A stretch of 33,923 nt of DNA from an uncultured Selenomonadales bacterium (GTDB taxonomy: Bacteria; Bacillota; Negativicutes; Selenomonadales; Selenomonadaceae). Made by a program: the position numbers and the translations under genes. This document shows positions 15,603 through 22,156 of the stretch, piece by piece; the stretch's first letter is position 1, and every line of letters starts with the position of its first letter. The stretch is taken from assembly GCA_937877545.1 (NCBI GenBank), contig CALFJE010000156.1:1-33923 (forward strand). Reading direction: 5' to 3'. The notes beneath the pieces are model-generated. The model was not told the origin of the DNA and searched no databases. It saw only the letters and a program-made list of their open reading frames with translations.

Positions 15603-15648
15603 TGCGCCGAAGTTTTCAAGGTTAAAATTTTTTTGGAGGTTGAGCAGA

Positions 15649-16845
15649 GTGTTTTTTTCTAAAAAGAAGTTCAGAATTGCGTCGATGATAGCTTGCGGGA
15701 TTTTGGCAAGCGCATTGTTCACGGGTTGCGGCGGCGACAGCGCGGGCGGCGGCGGCGATAAAGCGGCGTCGGGCGACGAAATTGTTATCGGCTCCAACTT
15801 CGAGCTGACCGGCAACGTGGCGCAATACGGCGCGAACGCCAACAACGGGCTTAAGCTTGCGATTAAGGAAATCAACGACGCGGGCGGCGTCAACGGCAAA
15901 AAGATAAAAATCGTCGAGGCTGACGCCAAATCCGAGGCTGCCGAAGCCGTCAACTCGGCGACCAAGTTAATCTCCGACGATAAAGTTGTCGCGCTTATCG
16001 GTCCGGCTGTCACGGCTAACGTTATCGCCGAATCGCAGGTCGCGACGGATAACATGGTTCCGATAATCGCGCCCGCCGCCACCAATCCCGACGTTACGGT
16101 CGAGAACGGCACGGTTAAGCCCTACGTCTTCCGCGCTTGCTTCATAGACCCGCAACAGAGCGAAGTCATGGCGCAATTCGCCGCCAAAGAATTGAACGCC
16201 AAGACCGCTGTCCTCTATCTGGACTCCAGCTCCGATTATTCCAAGAGCCTCGGCAAAATCTTCAAGGAGCGTTTCGAGGCTGACGGCGGTCAAGTCGTCA
16301 TGGAAGAGGCTTTCCTCGCCAAAGACCAGGACTTTAAAGCCGCGTTGACCAAGATTCAGACTGCCAACGCCGACGTTATCTTTGTTCCCGCCTACTATGA
16401 AGAGGTCGGCAAAATCGTCAAGCAGGCTCGCGAACTCGGCATAACCGCCGCCATCCTCGGCACCGACGGTTGGGACGACAGCAAGGTTATCGACATCGCC
16501 GGCAAGGACGCGCTCAACAATACCTATTTCTGCACGCACTACTTCGAGGGCGACGCCGAAGTTCAGGGCTTTATCAACGCTTACAAGGGCGAATACAACA
16601 CCGACCCGAATGTCTTTGCGGCTCTGGGCTACGACGCGGGCAAAATGTTGATTGACGCGATTCAGCGCGGCGGCGAAGACGGGCAAAAGATTCGCGACAG
16701 CATTGAGAGCATAAAGGATTTGCAAGTCGGCACCGGCAAAATCACCATGGACGCCGCGACGCACAATCCGATTAAGGGCATCGTCGTTATCGAGACTAAA
16801 GACGGTATGCGCGAACTCCGTGCGAAAATTGTGCCCGCAGGCTGA
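15649..16845 (+). CDS. ABC transporter substrate-binding lipoprotein, branched-chain amino acid (LivK) type
   Basis: 398 residues. The lipoprotein signal runs from KKKFRIASM to the lipobox ALFTGC, with a glycine-rich linker after the cysteine. The mature part is a periplasmic-binding fold of the Leu/Ile/Val family: IVIGSNFELTGNVAQYG, INDAGGVNGKKIKIVEADAK, ALIGPAVTANV, and FVPAYYEEVGKIVKQAREL. The GTG at 15649 has GGAGG nine bases upstream; the TTG at 15640 is a weaker alternative because the spacing is too short. No permease or ATPase genes (livHMGF) are adjacent, so this is an orphan binding protein here; the partner genes may be elsewhere. The ligand is uncertain. Confidence 0.9.
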   Translation: MFFSKKKFRIASMIACGILASALFTGCGGDSAGGGGDKAASGDEIVIGSNFELTGNVAQYGANANNGLKLAIKEINDAGGVNGKKIKIVEADAKSEAAEAVNSATKLISDDKVVALIGPAVTANVIAESQVATDNMVPIIAPAATNPDVTVENGTVKPYVFRACFIDPQQSEVMAQFAAKELNAKTAVLYLDSSSDYSKSLGKIFKERFEADGGQVVMEEAFLAKDQDFKAALTKIQTANADVIFVPAYYEEVGKIVKQARELGITAAILGTDGWDDSKVIDIAGKDALNNTYFCTHYFEGDAEVQGFINAYKGEYNTDPNVFAALGYDAGKMLIDAIQRGGEDGQKIRDSIESIKDLQVGTGKITMDAATHNPIKGIVVIETKDGMRELRAKIVPAG

Positions 16846-16848
16846 TAC

Positions 16849-17244
16849 GTGACGCCCGACGAATTGGACGCCGCCATTGCAACAATTATAATTCCTCACT
16901 CCAAGCCGCGCAGTAAGCAAAATTCGCACCGCCGCAAGGAATGGGAAAATCGCAAATATTGGCGGCTCTGCACGCTCGGAAAGTCTTGCAAGTTTGGCGC
17001 GTATAAGCAAGCCTTCAATGACGGCAAAGTTCATTTGGAGCCGACTTATCGTCAACTGAATTTTTTCAAACGTCTTGCCGGCGTGTATCGTTTCGGTCGG
17101 AGCATTACGCACTGTGTAAAATATTCCTACCATAACAAATTCTTGCGACTTCAAGCAAACAAACGCGTTCGGCGTTATGCGGGCGAGGTCGGCAACCACA
17201 GCTTTTACAGAAAAATTTCCGAATACGCGTGGGAATGTTGGTAA
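16849..17244 (+). CDS. Small basic hypothetical protein
   Basis: 131 residues, GTG start three bases after the preceding stop codon, with only a weak ribosome site. It is strongly basic and rich in Arg, Lys, Tyr and Trp (for example KEWENRKYWRLCTLGKSCKF and ANKRVRRYAGEVGNHSFYRK, ending SEYAWECW). It has no membrane segment. The composition and the C-terminal VRRY...YRK...W pattern recall short proteins often seen in phage-derived or accessory DNA of Firmicutes, from memory only. It is followed by a strong bidirectional terminator. It may be real, but coding support is only the open frame and position. Confidence 0.55.
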   Translation: MTPDELDAAIATIIIPHSKPRSKQNSHRRKEWENRKYWRLCTLGKSCKFGAYKQAFNDGKVHLEPTYRQLNFFKRLAGVYRFGRSITHCVKYSYHNKFLRLQANKRVRRYAGEVGNHSFYRKISEYAWECW

Positions 17245-17280
17245 AAAAAACCGCTCTCCGAAGAGGGCGATTTTTTTTAT
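17243..17280. terminator. Bidirectional intrinsic terminator
   Basis: CGCTCTC (17252-17258) pairs with GAGGGCG (17263-17269) around a CGAA loop. There are eight A on the left and eight T on the right, so it can stop transcription from both sides. Confidence 0.9.
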
Positions 17281-17281
17281 T

Positions 17282-17524
17282 TTATTTGTTGCCCGTAGCG
17301 TGCAGGGCGACGCGCTTATTGCCGTCAATGAAGCCGTGATTCTTGACCAAGCCGTAAAACAATCTTGCCGCCCGCTCCTCGACAGCAGGATACAAAAACT
17401 TACCGCCGAAGGTTTGAAACGGAGCGTTGACCGCCGACTCAATCAAGCCCAAATCGCGAATGCCCGTTGCCTTGTCAAGTTGCTTATGGAGTTCCAAAAT
17501 GTCACTCAACAGGAGTCGAATCAA
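17282..17524 (-). pseudogene. Doc/Fic-type death-on-curing toxin, C-terminally truncated
   Basis: 80 residues from a TTG at 17522-17524; a start a few codons later is possible. The N-terminal part matches Doc toxins: DILELHKQLDKATG, IRDLGLIESAVNAPFQTFGG and a tyrosine/arginine-rich helix. The Fic core HGFIDGNKR is intact except for Gly where Pro is usual. Full-length Doc proteins run to about 120-130 residues; here the chain stops a few codons after the core, at HATGNK, where the terminator region begins. Loss of the last helices suggests a dead or weakened toxin. It overlaps the small antitoxin gene. Doc toxins phosphorylate EF-Tu; activity of this copy is doubtful. Confidence 0.75.
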
Positions 17525-17642
17525 ACTTTGCCAACTCCTCGTAAGCCTCGCGATTTTCTTCCAAAACTTCAGCCGAAATTTTTTCTATCAAGGCTTTCAA
17601 TTCGGGCGAATTCTTGCTTGTCAAGATTTGGTCGTCGTCCAT
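17502..17642 (-). CDS. Small acidic protein, probable antitoxin of the Doc pair
   Basis: 46 residues starting MDDDQILTSKNSPELKALIE and ending KFDSTPVE. It is acidic, helical in character and rich in Glu. It lies directly upstream of and overlaps the Doc gene by 23 bases, the usual antitoxin-toxin arrangement. The length is much shorter than a full Phd (about 70-80 residues) and I see no DNA-binding domain, so it is a minimal neutraliser or a truncated antitoxin. It starts three bases after the pckA stop codon with no clear ribosome site, so expression may depend on pckA transcription. Confidence 0.6.
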   Translation of the reverse strand: MDDDQILTSKNSPELKALIEKISAEVLEENREAYEELAKFDSTPVE

Positions 17643-17645
17643 GTC

Positions 17646-19262
17646 TTAAAGGTGCGGACCTGCCGCCACGAGAGCTTTGCCCGCCGCGTTGTATTCGTAC
17701 TTTTTGAAGTTCTTGATAAAGCGGCTTGCGAGGTCTTCGGCGCGACGATCCCATTCGGTCGGGTCGGCGTAGGTATTGCGCGGGTCGAGGATATTGGTCG
17801 CGACGCCTTCAAGTTCGGTCGGGACTTCGAGGTCGAAGATAGCGATTTTCTTTGTCGGAGCGTTCTTAATCGCGCCGCCGAGGATAGCGTCAATTATGCC
17901 GCGAGTATCCTTAATGGAAATGCGCTTGCCGGTGCCGTTCCAGCCCGTGTTGACGAGATAAGCCTTCGCGCCGCTCTTTTCCATGCGCTTGACGAGTTCC
18001 TCGGCGTATTTGGTCGGGTGGAGTTCCAGGAAGGCTTGACCGAAGCACGCGGAGAAAGTCGGAGTCGGCTCGGTAATGCCGCGCTCGGTGCCCGCCAATT
18101 TCGCAGTGAAGCCGCTCAAGAAATAGTACTTGCACTGTTCGCTGGTAAGAATGGAAACGGGCGGCAACACGCCGAAAGCGTCCGCGCTGAGGAAGATGAC
18201 GGATTGCGCGGCGGGACCGTGACTGTCGGGGCGCACGATGTTTTTGATGTGATAAATCGGGTAGCTGACGCGGGTGTTTTCCGTGACGGACTTGTCGGCG
18301 AAGTCAATCTTGCCGTTCTTGTCGACGGTGACGTTCTCAAGGAGCGCGTCGCGGCGAATTGCGCCGTAAATGTCGGGCTCGGCAACGGGGTCAAGGTTAA
18401 TGACTTTAGCGTAGCAACCGCCCTCAAAGTTAAAGACGCCGGTATCGTCCCAACCGTGTTCGTCGTCGCCGATAAGCAGGCGTTTGGGGTCGGTGGAGAG
18501 GGTTGTCTTGCCGGTGCCGCTCAGTCCGAAGAATATCGCGGTGTTTTCGCCGTTCATATCGGTATTGGCGGAGCAGTGCATAGCGGCGATACCCTTCAGC
18601 GGCAGGAAGTAGTTCATCATGCTGAACAAGCCCTTTTTCATTTCGCCGCCGTACCACGTGTTAAGGATGACCTGTTCTTTATCGGTGATGTTGAAGACGG
18701 TCGCGGTTTCGGAGTTCAAGCCGAGTTCCTTCCAGTTGGTGACCTTAGCCTTGGAGGCGTTAAAGACTACGAAGTCGGGTTCCTGGTCGAACTCCTCTTG
18801 AGTCTTCGGGCGAATGAACATGTTGGTTACGAAATGCGCTTGCCACGCGACCTCCATGATAAAGCGAATCTTCATGCGAGTATCTTTATGCGTGCCGCAG
18901 AAGCCGTCGACGACGAACAGACGCTTGTTGGACAGCTCCTTGACTGCCAATTCTTTAAGAGCCTTCCACGTCTCGACGGAGCACTTCTTGTTGTCGTTTT
19001 TGTATTCGGGGGTCGTCCACCAAATTTCGCCGGGCGCACCTTCCTTGGTGGTGTCGTCGTAGACGATGAACTTATCCTTGGGCGAGCGACCGGTATAAAT
19101 GCCCGTCATGACGTTAATCGCGCCGAGTTCGGTTTCCTGTCCCACGTCGAAGCCTTCGAGGTCGGGCTTGGTCTCCTCGTTGAAGAGCACCTCGTAAGTC
19201 GGATTGTAAATGACTTCCGTCGTGCCGGTGATTCCGTATTTTGTGAGATCCATCATTGGCAT
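17646..19262 (-). CDS. pckA: Phosphoenolpyruvate carboxykinase (ATP)
   Basis: 538 residues, full length. It interconverts oxaloacetate + ATP and PEP + CO2 + ADP; in succinate/propionate-forming anaerobes it often runs in the carboxylating direction. Family blocks: TGIYTGRSPKDKF (substrate binding), NTWYGGEMKKGLFSMMN, MHCSANTDMNGENTAIFFG, the kinase P-loop GLSGTGKTTLS (246-256), LIGDDEHGWDD with the metal-binding aspartates, FNFEGGCYAK, and NTGWNGTGKRISIKDTR. The ATG at 19260-19262 has GGAGG eight bases upstream; the longer frame to 19397 crosses the promoter. Driven by a TTGACA-17-TATTAT promoter; no terminator separates it from the small toxin-antitoxin genes. Confidence 0.98.
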   Translation of the reverse strand: MPMMDLTKYGITGTTEVIYNPTYEVLFNEETKPDLEGFDVGQETELGAINVMTGIYTGRSPKDKFIVYDDTTKEGAPGEIWWTTPEYKNDNKKCSVETWKALKELAVKELSNKRLFVVDGFCGTHKDTRMKIRFIMEVAWQAHFVTNMFIRPKTQEEFDQEPDFVVFNASKAKVTNWKELGLNSETATVFNITDKEQVILNTWYGGEMKKGLFSMMNYFLPLKGIAAMHCSANTDMNGENTAIFFGLSGTGKTTLSTDPKRLLIGDDEHGWDDTGVFNFEGGCYAKVINLDPVAEPDIYGAIRRDALLENVTVDKNGKIDFADKSVTENTRVSYPIYHIKNIVRPDSHGPAAQSVIFLSADAFGVLPPVSILTSEQCKYYFLSGFTAKLAGTERGITEPTPTFSACFGQAFLELHPTKYAEELVKRMEKSGAKAYLVNTGWNGTGKRISIKDTRGIIDAILGGAIKNAPTKKIAIFDLEVPTELEGVATNILDPRNTYADPTEWDRRAEDLASRFIKNFKKYEYNAAGKALVAAGPHL

Positions 19263-19292
19263 ACTCTCTACCTCCAAAAATTTACTGCGCCG

Positions 19293-19321
19293 ATAATAAA
19301 CCATAGGATTTTTATTGTCAA
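19293..19321 (-). promoter_or_regulatory. Promoter of pckA
   Basis: Minus-strand TTGACA (19316-19321) and TATTAT (19293-19298) with a 17-base spacer. Confidence 0.75.
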
Positions 19322-19351
19322 TTATCGCTTGCACAAAAAGCCCGCGCAGGT

Positions 19352-19381
19352 TTGTCGAAGTCATGAATCGTATGCTATAAT
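19352..19381 (+). promoter_or_regulatory. Promoter of the AGCS symporter gene
   Basis: TTGTCG (19352-19357), 18-base spacer, TATAAT (19376-19381) preceded by TGC, an extended -10. Confidence 0.7.
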
Positions 19382-19410
19382 TTCCATACAAAATCATGGG
19401 AGGTAATTAT

Positions 19411-20145
19411 ATGGAAGCATTGCACGGCGTGATAAACGACATCAACTCGTTCGTGTGGACGTATGTGATAATCGTCGCGCTGATAGGTTCGGGCGTGATT
19501 TACACGTTGCGGACGAAATTTGTACAGGTGCGGCTCCTCGGCGAAATGCTCAAGCTGATTGTCGGGAGCGCGGGGCAAAAGACTGAGGGCAAGGAGATAA
19601 GCGGCTTTCAAGCGTTTTGCGTGTCTACGGCGTCGCGTGTGGGCGTCGGCAATATTGCGGGCGTTGCGATTGCAATTGTCACGGGCGGACCGGGCGCGGT
19701 GTTTTGGATGTGGGTTATCGCCTTTATCGGTTGCGCCACGGGTTTTGTCGAGAGCACGCTTGCGCAGATTTACAAGTTGCCGCGTGGCGACGGCGCATTT
19801 TTCGGCGGACCGGCTTACTACATGAAAAACGCCCTCAACATGAGCGGCTTGGCTAAGTGGTTCGCGATTTTGATTTCCGTAACGTTCGGCTTGATTTACG
19901 TTTCGGTTCAAGCCAATACAATTGTCGGCGCGGTTGAAACGGCGTTCGGCATTGACCACGCGATAACGGCGTTCGCGGTTGCGGGCTTGACGGCTCTGGT
20001 AATTTTCGGCGGCGTCACGCGTATCGCAAAGTTCACGGAAATGCTCGTGCCTTCAATGGCGGGGCTGTATCTTTTGAGCGCGATTATAATTATCGTCATG
20101 AACTTCGACCAAGTGCCCGCAATAGTTCGCGCTGATACTCCATGA
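19411..20145 (+). CDS. Sodium:alanine/glycine symporter (AGCS family), N-terminal part before a frameshift
   Basis: Inner-membrane amino acid:Na+ symporter. The N-terminal part has the AGCS hallmarks: VALIGSGVIYTLRTKFVQVR, GFQAFCVSTASRVGVGNIAGVA with the Na+/substrate-binding region, FVESTLAQIYKLP, and GGPAYYMKNALN. It has GGGAGG seven to eight bases upstream of the ATG. After FDQVPAIVR the frame leaves the family sequence and stops at ADTP. One extra base near 20127-20131 (within TTCGCGCTG) explains the break, because the next frame resumes exactly with LILHDAFSPQAAVGGGFG. It is either a decayed gene or a sequence error. Confidence 0.9.
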   Translation: MEALHGVINDINSFVWTYVIIVALIGSGVIYTLRTKFVQVRLLGEMLKLIVGSAGQKTEGKEISGFQAFCVSTASRVGVGNIAGVAIAIVTGGPGAVFWMWVIAFIGCATGFVESTLAQIYKLPRGDGAFFGGPAYYMKNALNMSGLAKWFAILISVTFGLIYVSVQANTIVGAVETAFGIDHAITAFAVAGLTALVIFGGVTRIAKFTEMLVPSMAGLYLLSAIIIIVMNFDQVPAIVRADTP

Positions 20146-20851
20146 CGCATTCAGCCCTCAAGCGGCGGTCGGCGGCGGCTTCGGTACCGTCTTCATGACG
20201 GGCGTAAGGCGCGGCTTATTCTCCAACGAGGCGGGCGAAGGTTCCGTCCCGAACGCGGCGGCAACGGCGGGCGGCAAGCATCCTGCGCGGCAAGGCTTGA
20301 TTCAGAGTTTCGGCGTCTATGTGGATACGTGGCTTGTCTGTTCGGCTACGGCGTTCTCTGTCTTGTTGACGGGCGAGTATTCTGTCGGCGGCGAGCTGAC
20401 GGGCGTCGCATTGGTTCAGCATTCTTTGGCGAACGTTTACGGCGCGTGGGCTCCGAGCGTCTTGGCGATTATCGTTTTCCTGTTCGCGTTCAGTTCAATC
20501 GTCGGCAATTATTTTTACGGCGAAGTCAACATTGCGTTTTTCGAGGGCGACGAATCGGGTTGGTTGCCCAGCGGTGTTTCGCGTCACGCCATGAATCTTT
20601 TCCGTTTGGGCGTCGTGGCAATGGTCTTGGTCGGCAGTTTCGCCGAGTTGGGTTTGGTTTGGGACGCGGCGGATTTATTTATGGGCTTTCTCTGCTTGAC
20701 GAACCTTTACGCAGTCGCCCGCCTCGGCAAGTATGCTTTTATCGCGCTTGACGACTACGTTGCCCAAAAGAATCGCGGCGTCGAGGAGCCTGTATTTAAT
20801 CCCGACATCTTGCCGAATAAAAAGGGCATTCACGCTTGGAACGATAAATAA
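20132..20851 (+). pseudogene. AGCS symporter, C-terminal part after the frameshift
   Basis: 239 codons continuing the symporter in the +1 frame: LILHDAFSPQAAVGGGFGTV then RRGLFSNEAGEGSVPNAAA (the most conserved AGCS block), several membrane segments, and a normal hydrophilic C-terminus ending HAWNDK. The two parts together make a complete symporter of about 480 residues. No residues appear lost, which favours a recent single-base event or a base-calling error. An in-frame ATG near 20195 has no obvious ribosome site. larC starts 16 bases after the stop, so a polar effect is possible. Confidence 0.85.
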
Positions 20852-20867
20852 TTCGAGGAGGGATTTT

Positions 20868-22106
20868 GTGAAGGCTTTATACTTGGACTGCGCGGCGGGC
20901 ATAAGCGGCAACATGTTCCTGGGCGCGTGCTTACAGCTTGGCGTGCCGGAAAAATATCTGCGCGGAGAACTCGACAAACTCAATCTGCCGCACGAATACG
21001 ACATGGAAATTTCCGACGTAAGCAAGAACGGCATAGGCGCGACGTATGTGGACGTTCAGACGGCTCGCGACTTTGAATCGGAGCTTGACCGCCCGAATAT
21101 CCGCCGCTTACATCGCCACGAACACATTAAAAATCACAGCCATCGGACGTTCGGCGACATAAAAAAGATAATCGACGGCGCGGAACTGAATGCGGCGGTC
21201 AAGGCGCGTGCGCTGGCGATATTCAACGTGATAGCCTGCGCGGAGGGCAAAGTTCATCAACGTTCGGCAGAGGCTGTAACTTTCCACGAGGTCGGCGCGA
21301 TTGATTCAATCGTGGACATCATCGGTTGCGCCGTTTGCCTGGACTATCTTGACGTGGAAAAAATTTTCGTTTCGCGAATCAATACGGGCAGCGGCTTCGT
21401 GAAATGCGCTCATGGCTTAATGCAAGTTCCCGCTCCCGCAACCGCCGAGCTTCTTCAAGGCTTCAAGACGTATCACTTCGGCGCGGAAAAGGAGCTTACC
21501 ACTCCGACGGGCGCGGCGATTGTCAATGCGCTTGCCGAATACAGCGCGGATTTGCCCGAAGACTTCACGTCGGAAAAAATCGGCTACGGCGCGGGCAGCT
21601 GGGATTTGGATATTCCGAACGTCTTAAGGATTTACTTGGGCGAATTCGGCGGGCAAGTCGAGCGTAAATTAGTCAAGCTGGAGGCGAATATCGACGACAT
21701 GAATCCGCAGATTTACGGCTGGCTTTACGAACGCCTGTTCAATGCGGGAGCCTTAGACGTTTGGACGACGCCCGTTTACATGAAAAAGAATCGTCCCGCG
21801 CAGATGTTGAGCGTGTTGGTCGACGCGGAGCGCAGAGAGCTTTGCATTAAGATTATCTTCGAGGAGACGACGACGATTGGCTTGCGCGTGATTGAAATTG
21901 CGCGGCGCGTGGAGGCTGTCCGCAAGATTGCAAAGGTCGAAACGAGCTTCGGCGAGGTTCAATGCAAGGTCAGCGCGTACGACGGCAAGATTGTATCGAT
22001 AACGCCCGAATATGAAGACTGCCGCCGCTTAGCAGAAAAACATTCCGTGCCGCTCAAAGCCGTTTGGCAAGAGGCGTTGACTAAGCAAGAGGCGCGTCTC
22101 GGATAA
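20868..22106 (+). CDS. larC: Nickel-pincer cofactor biosynthesis protein LarC
   Basis: 412 residues starting MKALYLDCAAGISGNMFLGA, the diagnostic LarC N-terminus. LarC inserts nickel into the pincer nucleotide cofactor of lactate racemase (LarA) and related enzymes, using CTP. A histidine-rich stretch (residues about 82-92, HRHEHIKNHSH) is typical and may handle nickel. Other blocks: EAVTFHEVGAIDSIVDIIG, TPTGAAIVNALAE, and EANIDDMNPQIYGWLYERLF. The GTG at 20868 has GAGGAGGG upstream. In lactobacilli larC is two frames joined by programmed frameshifting; here it is one frame. larA, larB and larE are not in the window. Confidence 0.95.
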   Translation: MKALYLDCAAGISGNMFLGACLQLGVPEKYLRGELDKLNLPHEYDMEISDVSKNGIGATYVDVQTARDFESELDRPNIRRLHRHEHIKNHSHRTFGDIKKIIDGAELNAAVKARALAIFNVIACAEGKVHQRSAEAVTFHEVGAIDSIVDIIGCAVCLDYLDVEKIFVSRINTGSGFVKCAHGLMQVPAPATAELLQGFKTYHFGAEKELTTPTGAAIVNALAEYSADLPEDFTSEKIGYGAGSWDLDIPNVLRIYLGEFGGQVERKLVKLEANIDDMNPQIYGWLYERLFNAGALDVWTTPVYMKKNRPAQMLSVLVDAERRELCIKIIFEETTTIGLRVIEIARRVEAVRKIAKVETSFGEVQCKVSAYDGKIVSITPEYEDCRRLAEKHSVPLKAVWQEALTKQEARLG

Positions 22107-22142
22107 AAAATTATCCCCCGTCAAGATGGCGAGGGATTTTTT
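22107..22142. terminator. Terminator between larC and the RTX gene
   Basis: Stem 22113-22122 with 22128-22137 (one mismatch, one G-T pair), A-rich left flank and T-run on the right; usable from both directions. Confidence 0.85.
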
Positions 22143-22156
22143 GTTGCCGCTCAGGT

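Noticed and set aside
15967..17442. 491-codon minus-strand open frame
   Set aside because: Mostly antisense to the binding-protein gene, with no ribosome site or recognisable domain.
17427..19406. 659-codon plus-strand open frame
   Set aside because: It lies antisense to pckA, whose product is unmistakable; the frame is a by-product of its codon bias.
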